DNA of 46,358 bases. Origin: Oscillospiraceae bacterium (GTDB taxonomy: Bacteria; Bacillota_A; Clostridia; Oscillospirales; Oscillospiraceae). Positions within the stretch are counted from its first letter, which is position 1; each line of letters starts with the position of its first letter. The DNA lies in NCBI GenBank assembly GCA_017470325.1, contig JAFUES010000021.1:1-46358 (forward strand), given 5' to 3'. The position numbers and the translations under genes were made by a program. The notes under the pieces are model-generated. The model saw nothing but the letters and a program-made list of their open reading frames with translations. It was not told the DNA's origin and made no database searches. Positions 6,188 to 14,315 of this stretch are shown one piece after another.

Positions 6188-8358
6188 AATACACCCCCTA
6201 TGAGGGCACCCACGTACAGCCCGCGGTAAAGCCGGAGGAGCTGGAGGAGCAGCTGCGAGAGCAGGCCCGGCGCAAGCGCCAGGCGGCCCGGAACCAGCGC
6301 CGGCGGGAGCGGGCGAAAGCGGCCCCGCCCGCCAAGGCGCCGAAGCTGTCCAAGGCCACCGAAGCGGCCAAGCCCGCGCCGAAGCCGGACCCCCCGGCCC
6401 AGCCCGCACCCAAGGCGGAACCAAAGGCCGAAACGCCGAAAGTCGAACCCCCGAGGGTCGCCGCCCCGGAGCCGAAAGCACCGGCGCCAAAACCGGACAA
6501 GGCCCCGGCCAAACCCGCCGCCCCGACCAAGTCAGACGCGGAATCCAAGCCCGCCAAAGAGAAAAAGCCCTTACCGCTTCCCAAGCTCAAAGCCCGCTCT
6601 GAGCGGCCCATCCCCGCCCCCAAGCCTGTGAACAGACGCAAGCGCCGGATCTTCCTGCTGGCGGCGGTGGGCGCGGCGCTGCTGCTGGCGCTGCTGGCCT
6701 TTTTCCTCACCCGGCAGAGCGACGCCTCCCGCCGCAAGGACTATATGGCCCAGGCGGAGGCCAGCTACCAGGCCGGGGATTACGACGCGGCCCTGCGCTC
6801 CCTGCGCCGGGCGGAGCAGATCCAGGAGGACGAGGCCTGTCTCGTCCTGATGGCGGACTGCTACCAGGCACAGGGCAAGCTGGAAAAGGCCCTGGAGGTG
6901 CTGCGCCGCATGGACGCCTCGGACGAGAGCGTGACGCAGCGGATCGCCCAGCTGGAGGCTCTGCGCCAGCAGGAGGCCGAGGCCAGCTATGTGACCGTGG
7001 CCGGGCAGAAGCTGGCCCCCGACACCCGGAGCCTGATCCTGGACGGCCAGGGTCTCAGCGACGCGGTGCTGCCGGAGGTGGCCCAGCTCTACGCCCTGGA
7101 CAGTCTGTCCCTGATGAACAACGACCTGGAGGATATCAGCCCCCTGTCCGTCCTGGGCGGACTGGACACCCTGAACCTCAGTGACAACCGCATCGCGGAC
7201 CTGTCGCCCCTGTCCCGGCTGACGGAGCTGCGCACCCTGTATCTGGACAACAATCCCATCCGGGACCTGTCGCCCCTCTACGCCCTGCACGACCTGACCA
7301 CCCTGAGCCTCACGGGCATCGAGCTGGACAGCCTGCAGCTGCAGGGCCTGGCCCAGGCCCTGCCGGACTGCGCCATCCGCAGCGACACCCCCCGCAGCAG
7401 CACCATGGACATCACCCTGGGCAGCATCACCTTCAAGTCCGACGTGACGGAGCTGGACCTGTCCGGGTCCGAGATCCACGACATCCGGGCCCTGTCGGTG
7501 TGCAGCCAGCTGCGCTTTCTGGACCTGAGCGGCAACGCGGTCAGCGATCTGACCCCGCTGATGAACCTGCCCGCCCTGGAGGAGCTGGACGTGAGCGGCA
7601 ACCTGGTGACGGATCTGCGCCCGCTGATGGGTCTGACCCGGCTGCGCACCCTCAACGCCGCGGGCAACCGGATCACCGACACGGCGGCGGTGGGGGCCAT
7701 GACGAATCTCACCGCCCTGGACCTGTCGGACAATCCCCTGACGGACCTGTCCGGCCTGCGCAAGCTCACCAGTCTCCACAGTTTATCCCTGAAAAACACC
7801 GGCCTCTACGACGGCCAGCTGATGTATGTGCAGAATCTGAGTTTGCTTGCCAATCTCTTCCTGGACGACAACCCGGGTCTCAGCAACGAGGCCATCGGCC
7901 AGCTGCAGTCGGCCCTGCCCGGCTGCCATGTGAGCTTCACGGAGCTGGTGTACACGGTGACCATCAGCGGCTTTGAGCAGCCCAGCAACGCCAAGAGCCT
8001 GGATCTGAGCAGCCGGGAGATCGTGGACATCACCGGCATCGATCAGATGACCCAGCTGGAGACGGTGGATCTCAGCGGCAACAACATCAACAACATCTAC
8101 ATCCTGCAGTACTCCCCCAGCCGGGACACCATCCGCACCCTGAACCTGGCGGACAACCAGCTGGCGGACATCTCGGCCCTGTCCAGCCTCACGTCCATCG
8201 AGTCGCTGGATCTGCGCATCAACAACATCAGCTCCCTGACGCCGCTGATGAACCTGCAGACCCTGCGCCTGGTGTACCTGGGCGGCAATCCCCTGTCCGA
8301 GCAGCAGGTCCAGGCCCTCCGCGAGGCCCTGCCCGACTGCACGGTGAGTCTGGAGTAG
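6184..8358 (+). CDS. Membrane-anchored TPR and leucine-rich-repeat protein
   Basis: 724 residues. The N-terminal ~150 residues are basic and rich in Lys, Pro and Ala. One membrane segment (~156-175) follows the RRKRR stop-transfer signal, so the N-terminus should be inside and the rest outside. Residues ~183-262 form TPR-like helices (YQAGDYDAALRSLRRAEQ). From ~275 to the end run internalin-like leucine-rich repeats with units such as LDLSGNAVSDLTPLMNLPAL, broken by irregular blocks after LPDC/LPGC. Such repeats bind proteins or glycans. The gene starts inside the stop codon of the preceding membrane-protein gene (ATGA). No sortase motif is seen; anchoring is by the N-terminal helix. The ligand is unknown. 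Confidence 0.87.
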   Translation: MKYTPYEGTHVQPAVKPEELEEQLREQARRKRQAARNQRRRERAKAAPPAKAPKLSKATEAAKPAPKPDPPAQPAPKAEPKAETPKVEPPRVAAPEPKAPAPKPDKAPAKPAAPTKSDAESKPAKEKKPLPLPKLKARSERPIPAPKPVNRRKRRIFLLAAVGAALLLALLAFFLTRQSDASRRKDYMAQAEASYQAGDYDAALRSLRRAEQIQEDEACLVLMADCYQAQGKLEKALEVLRRMDASDESVTQRIAQLEALRQQEAEASYVTVAGQKLAPDTRSLILDGQGLSDAVLPEVAQLYALDSLSLMNNDLEDISPLSVLGGLDTLNLSDNRIADLSPLSRLTELRTLYLDNNPIRDLSPLYALHDLTTLSLTGIELDSLQLQGLAQALPDCAIRSDTPRSSTMDITLGSITFKSDVTELDLSGSEIHDIRALSVCSQLRFLDLSGNAVSDLTPLMNLPALEELDVSGNLVTDLRPLMGLTRLRTLNAAGNRITDTAAVGAMTNLTALDLSDNPLTDLSGLRKLTSLHSLSLKNTGLYDGQLMYVQNLSLLANLFLDDNPGLSNEAIGQLQSALPGCHVSFTELVYTVTISGFEQPSNAKSLDLSSREIVDITGIDQMTQLETVDLSGNNINNIYILQYSPSRDTIRTLNLADNQLADISALSSLTSIESLDLRINNISSLTPLMNLQTLRLVYLGGNPLSEQQVQALREALPDCTVSLE

Positions 8359-8454
8359 TTTTGAGATTTGAGTTTTGAGAGTCGAGGAAACCGGCTTCTC
8401 AAAACTCAAATTTCTTATGCTCGAATCTCGAATCTCTAAACTCAAATCTCGAAA
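8359..8454. repeat. Inverted heptanucleotide arrays forming a 15-bp hairpin
   Basis: Bases 8366-8380 (TTTGAG units) are perfectly complementary to 8397-8411 around a 16-nt loop. Five more units (CTCGAAT twice, CTCTAAA, CTCAAAT, CTCGAAA) run to 8454. The array starts right after the LRR stop codon, so it may act as a 3'-end hairpin, but there is no T-run. Confidence 0.85.
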
Positions 8455-8480
8455 ACCCCCTTTCCTTCTTCCCTCCTTTA

Positions 8481-8489
8481 TGATATACT
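8481..8489 (+). promoter_or_regulatory. Possible extended -10 promoter of hpf
   Basis: TGATATACT fits an extended -10 (TGN plus TATACT). No good -35 is visible. It lies 27 bases before the hpf ATG. Confidence 0.35.
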
Positions 8490-8516
8490 GAAGGTACCTG
8501 AAAGGAGTTGACAGCA

Positions 8517-9062
8517 ATGAAATTCACTTTCGCCGAGAAGAAAATGGATTCCTCCGCGGATCTGCGCGCCTATGCCGAGAAGAAGATCGGCAAGCTGGAC
8601 CGCTTTTTCCGCAACGAGGCGGAGGCCTTTGTGACCTTCAGTCTGGAGCGTGGCCGCTTCCGGGCGGAGATCACCATCCACAACAACGGCACCTACTACC
8701 GGGCCAGCGAGCTGACCCAGGACATGTACGCGTCGGTGGACTCCGGTGTGGCCGCCATTGAGCGTCAGATCCGCCGCAACAAGACCCGCCTGGAGAAGCG
8801 TCTGCGGGAGGGCGCGCTGGAGCGTGAGGCGGTGCCCGCCTATGTGGCGGCCGACGACGCCGCCGAGGACGAGGATTTCCGGATCGTGCGCAGCAAGCGT
8901 TTTTCCATCAAGCCCATGTCCGCCGAGGAGGCCATCCTGCAGATGAATCTGCTGGGCCATGAGTTCTTCGTGTTCCGCAACATGGACGCGGAGGACGCCA
9001 TCGCGGTGGTCTACAAGCGCAAGCAGGGCGGCTACGGCCTGATCTGCGACGACGGCGAATAA
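8517..9062 (+). CDS. hpf: Long-form ribosome hibernation promoting factor
   Basis: 181 residues. The N-terminal S30AE domain (~1-100) blocks the decoding centre of idle ribosomes. An acidic linker (~105-122) leads to the C-terminal dimerisation domain (~125-181; FRIVRSKRFSIKPMSAEEAI), which joins 70S particles into 100S dimers. This length and layout are normal for Firmicutes long HPF. The ATG at 8517 is chosen because AAAGGAG lies 9 nt upstream; an in-frame TTG at 8508 directly abuts that site and is unlikely. It appears to be a single-gene unit, with heptanucleotide arrays upstream and a composite repeat downstream. Confidence 0.95.
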   Translation: MKFTFAEKKMDSSADLRAYAEKKIGKLDRFFRNEAEAFVTFSLERGRFRAEITIHNNGTYYRASELTQDMYASVDSGVAAIERQIRRNKTRLEKRLREGALEREAVPAYVAADDAAEDEDFRIVRSKRFSIKPMSAEEAILQMNLLGHEFFVFRNMDAEDAIAVVYKRKQGGYGLICDDGE

Positions 9063-9071
9063 AGTCATACA

Positions 9072-9248
9072 GTCATTGCGCGGCCGCATAGCGACCGCGA
9101 GGCCTGCCCTTTAGGGTACAATCCACAATCTGCGCACCTTGCCGCATTTGCCATTGGCGGTCAGGGCTTGAACGCCCTGCCCGCCAATGGCGCGGCTGCG
9201 GAAATTCCGGCTTTGCTTCATCCGCCCCCGGCGGCGCAAAGCCACAAT
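9072..9248 (+). repeat. Composite palindromic repeat (variant first module plus second module)
   Basis: It begins GTCATTGCG, like the shorter repeats at 16818, 19326, 20485 and 45116, though its GGCAATCC half is degraded. It continues into a second module, GCGCACCTTGCCGCATTTGC, found also near 16862 and 19374. A strong hairpin (CCATTGGCGG, one mismatch, CAGGGC; 9151-9190) sits at its centre, and GGCGCGGCTGCGGAAA follows as at 19433-19448. Nothing coding is seen between hpf and the zinc-ribbon gene. Confidence 0.75.
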
Positions 9249-9249
9249 T

Positions 9250-9270
9250 CTCGAATCTCAAATCTCGAAT
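9250..9270 (+). repeat. Heptanucleotide array
   Basis: CTCGAAT, CTCAAAT, CTCGAAT, just upstream of the zinc-ribbon gene. Confidence 0.8.
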
Positions 9271-9297
9271 CTATACAACACCATGGAGGCGATCAGC

Positions 9298-9537
9298 ATG
9301 AAATGTCCCCGCTGCGGCAGCGAAATGACCCTGGATACCCATCGCAAGTATCCCCTGCAGATGTGCTACAACTGCGGTTACATGGAGGGCCGGAACATGG
9401 GCCCCGATCCTGAGACCAAGACCAATTTTGCCCATCTGAAAGCCCTGAACTTCAACGAGACGGTGGCCTTCCTGGCCGACGGCCTGGGCCTGGACGCCCA
9501 GAAGCTGGCCGACTGGCTGAACAACCCCTCCGAGTAA
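9298..9537 (+). CDS. Small zinc-ribbon protein, unknown function
   Basis: 79 residues. Two CxxC pairs (MKCPRCGSEM and MCYNCGYME) near the N-terminus should bind one zinc ion as a ribbon. The C-terminal half (NFAHLKALNFNETVAFLADG) looks like a small helical domain. The ATG at 9298 is preferred because GGAGG lies 9 nt upstream; an earlier in-frame ATG at 9283 overlaps that site. It stands alone between repeats and a strong hairpin. I do not recognise a named family; nucleic-acid or protein binding is possible. Confidence 0.75.
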   Translation: MKCPRCGSEMTLDTHRKYPLQMCYNCGYMEGRNMGPDPETKTNFAHLKALNFNETVAFLADGLGLDAQKLADWLNNPSE

Positions 9538-9549
9538 GTCCAGGCACGC

Positions 9550-9583
9550 GGCAAAGAGGCGGTGCAGCCACCGCCTCTTTGCC
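9550..9583 (+). terminator. Strong 15-bp terminator-like hairpin
   Basis: GGCAAAGAGGCGGTG pairs perfectly with CACCGCCTCTTTGCC around a CAGC loop, 13 bases after the zinc-ribbon stop codon. It lacks a following T-run, so termination is probable but not certain. Confidence 0.6.
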
Positions 9584-9668
9584 ATGCCCGCTCTCGGCGG
9601 CGCGAACCCGCAAAACGCGAATCTCCAACCCCCGCATTTCGTTCTACAAAAGAAGAAGGAGTAACTCC

Positions 9669-11081
9669 ATGAAAAGAATCTTATCGTTTCTGCTGGCGCT
9701 CTGTCTGCTCCTGGGTGTCGCCGGGCTGCCCAGCGCCTCCGCCGAGGGGTGGATCAAAAGCGGCAGCAAGTGGTGGTATGACAACGGCGACGGCACCTGG
9801 CCGGCCGGCGAACTCCGGCAGATCAACGGCAAGTGGTATTATTTTGACGACTCCGGCTACATGGCCACCGGCTGGAAGCAGATCGAAGGCTACTGGCGCT
9901 ATTTCTCCTCCGGCGGCGCGATGGTGTCCAACGCCTGGGTCAAGGACTCCGTGGGCTGGTGCTATCTGGGCGAGGATGGCCGGATGCTCACCAACACCTG
10001 GAAGGCTGACAGCAAAGGCGTCTGCTACCTGGACGGCAGCGGCCGCATGGTCAAGAGCAAGTGGATCCTGGTAGACGGCGACTGGTACTACATGAATGGC
10101 TCCGGCTACCGGAAGCAGAACGGCTGGGCCAAGGACTCCGTGGGCTGGTGCTATCTGGGTGAGGATGGCCGGATGCTCACCAATGTCTGGAAAAAGGACA
10201 GCAAGGGCTGGTGCTATCTGAAGGACACCGGCCGCATGGCGATCAACGAGTGGGTCAAGGACGGCGGCGCCTGGTACTATCTCAACGGTTCGGGCTACAT
10301 GGTCACCGGCTGGAAGAAAGTGGGCGGCGTCTGGTACTACTTCCAGGACAGCGGCAAGATGGCCGCCAACGCCTGGGCCAAGGATACCAACGGCTGGCGC
10401 TGGATGGATGAAAACGGTCGCATCTCCAAGAGCCGGTGGGTCGCGGACGGCGGCAAGCGCTACTACATAGGCGCCAACGGCTACATGGTCACCGGCAAGA
10501 CCGCCATCGGCGACGACTACTACTTCTTCAAGAGCGGCGGCGCCATGCAGACCGGCTGGATCAAGGACAACGCTCTTTGGTATTATGCCGATCCGGACGG
10601 CAAGCTCGTCTGCGGGCAGTCCCGGGTCATCAACGGCACGGAATACTGGTTCAGCCATGAGGGCGTCCTGCTGGAGTCGCCCATTACCCCGTCCGAGGTC
10701 TATCAGGCGATCATCGCCCAGAAGCAGAACTACCCCGAGGGGATGCGCTGGACAAACGCGAACCGCTATGAATGGCCGCAGACCGTGTTCCCCGATACAT
10801 ACTACGTCGGCTATGGCTGCCTGGCCTTTGCCATGATCATGAGCGACGCCGCCTTTGGCGACCTGGAGGGCCGCCGCCTGACCCGTTTCCGCTACAGCGA
10901 TCTGCAGGTAGGCGACATTCTGCGCGTCGATGACGACAGCCATTCCGTGATCATTCTGGAGGTCCATGAGGATTACCTGGTGATCGCGGAGGGCAACTAC
11001 AACAACTCCGTACACTGGGGCCGCCATCTGAGCAGAGCGGACGCGGAAGCGGCCACCTATCTCATCACCCGCTACCCCTGA
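9669..11081 (+). CDS. Secreted cell-wall-binding repeat protein with NlpC/P60- or CHAP-like domain
   Basis: 470 residues. A signal peptide (MKRILSFLLALCLLLG..., cut near ASAEG, ~residue 26) exports it. Residues ~27-335 hold about 15 choline-binding-type repeats with the pattern GWxxxxGxWYYFxxxGxM, which attach proteins to wall glycans. The C-terminal ~130 residues look like a papain-fold Cys/His hydrolase: GYGCLAFAM (C384) and DDSHSVI (H425) sit as in NlpC/P60 or CHAP domains, followed by AEGNYNNSVHWGR. It may cut peptidoglycan or a surface amide; the exact family is uncertain. AAGGAG lies 9 nt before the ATG. Some repeats are nearly identical (KDSVGWCYLGEDGRMLTN occurs twice), showing recent internal duplication. 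Confidence 0.85.
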   Translation: MKRILSFLLALCLLLGVAGLPSASAEGWIKSGSKWWYDNGDGTWPAGELRQINGKWYYFDDSGYMATGWKQIEGYWRYFSSGGAMVSNAWVKDSVGWCYLGEDGRMLTNTWKADSKGVCYLDGSGRMVKSKWILVDGDWYYMNGSGYRKQNGWAKDSVGWCYLGEDGRMLTNVWKKDSKGWCYLKDTGRMAINEWVKDGGAWYYLNGSGYMVTGWKKVGGVWYYFQDSGKMAANAWAKDTNGWRWMDENGRISKSRWVADGGKRYYIGANGYMVTGKTAIGDDYYFFKSGGAMQTGWIKDNALWYYADPDGKLVCGQSRVINGTEYWFSHEGVLLESPITPSEVYQAIIAQKQNYPEGMRWTNANRYEWPQTVFPDTYYVGYGCLAFAMIMSDAAFGDLEGRRLTRFRYSDLQVGDILRVDDDSHSVIILEVHEDYLVIAEGNYNNSVHWGRHLSRADAEAATYLITRYP

Positions 11082-11126
11082 GCCCTGAGCGGCGCCAGCT
11101 TCATCTGACCTTGAAAGGAGTACCCC

Positions 11127-12014
11127 ATGGACCAAACCGCCCCCGGCATCCTGTATATCGTGGCAACGCCCATCGGCAACTCCCGGGACATGTCCCCCCG
11201 GGGCGTCCAGATCCTGACGGACGCGGACGTCATCGCCGCCGAGGACACCCGCCGCTCCATGGTGCTCCTGAACAAGCTGGGCATCCGCAACAAGCTGGTG
11301 TCCAACCACAAGTATAACGAGCACGGCAAGGCCGGGTATTTCATCGACCGGCTGCTCTCGGGCGAGAGCGTGGCGGTGATCACCGACGCGGGCACCCCCT
11401 GCATCTCCGACCCTGGCAACGAGCTGATCCGCGCCGCGGTGGAGGCCGGGATCCGGGTGATCGGCGTGCCCGGCTGCTGCGCGGCGGTGACGGCGCTTTC
11501 CATCTCCGGCTTCGATCTCAGCTCTTTCACCTTCCTGGGCTTCTTCCCCAGGGAGAACGCGGAGCGCCGGAAGCTCCTGGAGAAGCTCCGCCGGGGCGAC
11601 ACCCGCACCTTCGCCCTGTACGAGAGCCCCAAGCGCATCATGGACCTGGTGGACTTCTTCATTGAGTCCGGCGCCCGCTGCCGCCTGTGCCTGTGCAATG
11701 ACATGACCAAGCTCCACGAGATGAGCTTTCGCGGCACGCCCGCGCAGGTGAAGGAGCAGCTGCTGGCCAAGGGCAACTACGACAAGGGCGAGTACGCCGT
11801 GGTCCTGGAGATCGACAAGGACTACGTGTTCAACAAGACCGAGCACACCGTCTCCCCGGAGGCCATGCTGGTGGACGCCATGGTGGGCGGCCTGGACAGC
11901 AAGGCCGCCGTCGCGGCGGTGCTGGCGGACGAGAACAACTCCTACTCCAAGAACGAGCTGAAGGCCGCCGCCCTGCGGCTGAAAAAGATGTTTGCAGAAA
12001 CAGATAGAGGTTAA
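11127..12014 (+). CDS. rsmI: 16S rRNA C1402 2'-O-ribose methyltransferase
   Basis: 295 residues of the tetrapyrrole-methylase fold. ILYIVATPIGNSRDMSPRG at the N-terminus is the RsmI hallmark, followed by AAEDTRRS, the SAM-site loop VITDAGTPCISDPG, and IGVPGCCAAVTALSISG. It methylates the ribose of C1402 in the ribosomal P site. GAAAGGAG lies 8 nt before the ATG. Three bases separate its stop from the following GT2 gene, so the two are probably cotranscribed although functionally unrelated. Confidence 0.95.
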   Translation: MDQTAPGILYIVATPIGNSRDMSPRGVQILTDADVIAAEDTRRSMVLLNKLGIRNKLVSNHKYNEHGKAGYFIDRLLSGESVAVITDAGTPCISDPGNELIRAAVEAGIRVIGVPGCCAAVTALSISGFDLSSFTFLGFFPRENAERRKLLEKLRRGDTRTFALYESPKRIMDLVDFFIESGARCRLCLCNDMTKLHEMSFRGTPAQVKEQLLAKGNYDKGEYAVVLEIDKDYVFNKTEHTVSPEAMLVDAMVGGLDSKAAVAAVLADENNSYSKNELKAAALRLKKMFAETDRG

Positions 12015-12017
12015 GGA

Positions 12018-13139
12018 ATGAAGCAAGCTGCACAAGACCCCGCCGGGGAGGAGCGATCCCCGGCGCAGGCCCCCAACGTAACCGTGATCATCCCCGTCTA
12101 TAAGGCGGAGGCATATCTGGCCCAGTGCCTGGACAGCGTGCTGGCCCAGGAGGACGTGAGCTGGGAGGCCGTCTGTATGGACGACGGCTCGCCCGACGGC
12201 AGCGGCGCGATCCTGGACGCTTACGCCGCCCGGGACGGGCGCTTTCGCGTGTACCACAACGAAAACCACGGCGTGGCCTACAGCCGCAACCAGGCCATGG
12301 ACCTGGCCCGGGGCGACTTCCTGTTCTTCCTGGACTCGGACGACTGGCTCCCGGACGGGCGGGTGCTCCACGACCTGTACCGGGGCGCGGTGGACCACCA
12401 CGTGCTGGTCTGCGGCGGCTCCTTCTCCAGCTATTCCAAGGAGCGGATCGTCACCAAATGGAAGGGCAACCAGAAGTACTACATCTTCCACGGCGACCGG
12501 CTGCGTTACTATTCGGACTATCAGTTCGATTACGGCTGGGTGCGCTTCGTCTACAACCGGCGCTTTTTGCTGGACAACGACCTGCGCATCCCCTCCTACA
12601 GCTTTTTTGAGGACCCGGTCTTCTTCGTCCGGGTGATGGACAAGGCCCAGACCTTCTACGCCATGGAGCGCACCAGCTACGTCTACCGGGAGAACTACAA
12701 GGAGCGCAGCTACAGCTATGAAAACGTGCTGGACCTGCTGCGGGCCATCACGGAGATCCTGACCCTGGCCCAGGAGCGGGGCTACGCTTTTCTGGAGGCC
12801 CTGGCCATCTTCCGCATCCGGGAGGACTACGCTTCCCCCATCATCGAGTACCTGCGCCGCCCCGAGGCGGAGAACGGGGAGCTGCGCGCCCTGCTGGAGG
12901 AGCTGGACCGGCGGATCTACCCCAACGGCGAGGGCCGGCTGGAGTACGACATGTACGCTTCCCAGCTGAGCCGGGCCATCTCCCAGCGCAACAACAAGAA
13001 CAAGCAGCTGCGCAAGTTCAAGGCCCGCAACCAGAGCCTGTACGGCTCCAACTCCTGGCGGGTCGGCCGCCTGGCGACCCTGCCCGTCCGGGCGGTCAAG
13101 CGCTTACTTTTCGGAAAAGATAGGAGAACAAGGATATGA
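12018..13139 (+). CDS. GT2 family glycosyltransferase
   Basis: 373 residues. After ~20 variable residues comes VTVIIPVYKAEAYLAQCLDS, then the nucleotide-binding MDDGSPDGSG and the DXD-like LDSDDW, the set of GT-A family 2 enzymes. The tail is basic and ends with a segment like those of capsule transferases (SNSWRVGRLATLPVR). No clear membrane helix is present. Its stop overlaps the start of a second GT2 gene (ATGA). The pair probably adds sugars to a surface polymer; substrates cannot be read from sequence. Confidence 0.88.
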   Translation: MKQAAQDPAGEERSPAQAPNVTVIIPVYKAEAYLAQCLDSVLAQEDVSWEAVCMDDGSPDGSGAILDAYAARDGRFRVYHNENHGVAYSRNQAMDLARGDFLFFLDSDDWLPDGRVLHDLYRGAVDHHVLVCGGSFSSYSKERIVTKWKGNQKYYIFHGDRLRYYSDYQFDYGWVRFVYNRRFLLDNDLRIPSYSFFEDPVFFVRVMDKAQTFYAMERTSYVYRENYKERSYSYENVLDLLRAITEILTLAQERGYAFLEALAIFRIREDYASPIIEYLRRPEAENGELRALLEELDRRIYPNGEGRLEYDMYASQLSRAISQRNNKNKQLRKFKARNQSLYGSNSWRVGRLATLPVRAVKRLLFGKDRRTRI

Positions 13140-14242
13140 GTACCGTGCCAGCCGTTTCCATCGTCATGCCCATCTTCAACGCCCTCCCCTACCTGTATGA
13201 GAGTCTGGACAGCGTGGTCAACCAGAGCCTGCGGGAGATCGAGATCATCTGCGTCAACGACGGCTCCACCGACGAGTCCCTGCGCGTCATGCAGGAGTAC
13301 GCCGCCCGGGACAGCCGCATCAAGATCATCGACAAGCCCAACGGCGGCTACGGCCACACCATGAACCGGGGCATCGCCGCCGCCACCGGCGAGTATATCG
13401 GCATCCTGGAGCCGGACGACTTCGCGGACCCGGACATGTTCGCGGACCTGTACCGCTCGGCGGTGAAGTACCGGGCGGACGTGGTCAAGTCCAATTACTA
13501 CGAGTACAAGACCGCCGACGGCAGCAACACCTTCTGCGAGGTGCTGAAAGGCCGCCCCTACGACACCCTGCTCTGCCCGGCCATGGAGGAGACCAGCGTG
13601 ATCCTTCGCCCCTGCATCTGGACGGCCATCTATAAGCGCAGCTTCCTGGAGGAGCGGCACATCGTCTTCAACGAGACCCCTGGTGCCTCCTACCAGGACA
13701 CCTCCTTTGCCTTCCGGGTCCTGGCCAGCGCCCAGCGGGGGGTCTACATCCGCAAGGGCTACCTGCACTACCGCACCGACAATGAGAATTCTTCCGTCAA
13801 ATCCGGCGGCAAGGTCTTCTGCATCTGCGACGAGTTCCAGACCATCCAGGCCTTTCTGAACACCGACGCGCTGATGAAGCAGCGCTTCATCGGCCCCCTG
13901 CAGGTGCTGAAGCTGGACTCCTACAGCTGGAATCTGGAGCGCATCGCCCCGGAGTTCAAGGAGAAGTTCCGGGACCAGATCGCCCTGGAGTTCATCAAGG
14001 CCCGGTATGAGAATCTGATCGAGCGCCGCTTCTTCGACGATAAGCGCTGGGCGCAGCTGCAGGGCCTCCTGGCCGAATACGAGGCCAAGGAGAGCACCGC
14101 CCTGGCCCTGAAGAAGAAGTACGGCAAGCTGCCCCCGCCCAGCTTCGGCCAGCGGCTGAAGGGCGGCGTCCGCTGTGTCCTGGACCACGGTCTGCTCTAC
14201 ACCGTCAAGCTCTTCTTTAAGAAGCTCCGCCGCGCCGCCTGA
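13136..14242 (+). CDS. GT2 family glycosyltransferase
   Basis: 368 residues. VSIVMPIFNALPYLYESLDS, VNDGSTDES and the DXD-like LEPDDFAD mark a GT-A family 2 catalytic domain (~1-220). The C-terminal ~140 residues are helical and basic, with no clear membrane helix. Its ATG overlaps the stop of the preceding GT2. The gene ends at a perfect palindromic terminator, so rsmI-GT2-GT2 form one unit. It lacks an island-like base composition, so these two transferases look resident. Confidence 0.88.
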   Translation: MSTVPAVSIVMPIFNALPYLYESLDSVVNQSLREIEIICVNDGSTDESLRVMQEYAARDSRIKIIDKPNGGYGHTMNRGIAAATGEYIGILEPDDFADPDMFADLYRSAVKYRADVVKSNYYEYKTADGSNTFCEVLKGRPYDTLLCPAMEETSVILRPCIWTAIYKRSFLEERHIVFNETPGASYQDTSFAFRVLASAQRGVYIRKGYLHYRTDNENSSVKSGGKVFCICDEFQTIQAFLNTDALMKQRFIGPLQVLKLDSYSWNLERIAPEFKEKFRDQIALEFIKARYENLIERRFFDDKRWAQLQGLLAEYEAKESTALALKKKYGKLPPPSFGQRLKGGVRCVLDHGLLYTVKLFFKKLRRAA

Positions 14243-14261
14243 CGGCCGCGTTCTCATCAAC

Positions 14262-14303
14262 ACAGCAGCGCCCCGCATCCCATGGGATGCGGGGCGCTGC
14301 TGT
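14262..14303. terminator. Perfect 42-bp palindrome, bidirectional terminator
   Basis: Arms 14262-14282 and 14283-14303 are exactly complementary over 21 bp with no spacer. It lies between convergent genes (GT2 and cinA) and should terminate both. There is no long T-run on either side. Confidence 0.7.
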
Positions 14304-14315
14304 TATGCTGTTTCG

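Noticed and set aside
9681..12491. 936-codon open frame on the minus strand opposite the wall-binding protein, rsmI and a GT2 gene
   Set aside because: It is antisense to three recognisable genes and of biased composition, as expected from high-GC codon use. No family resemblance and no ribosome site.
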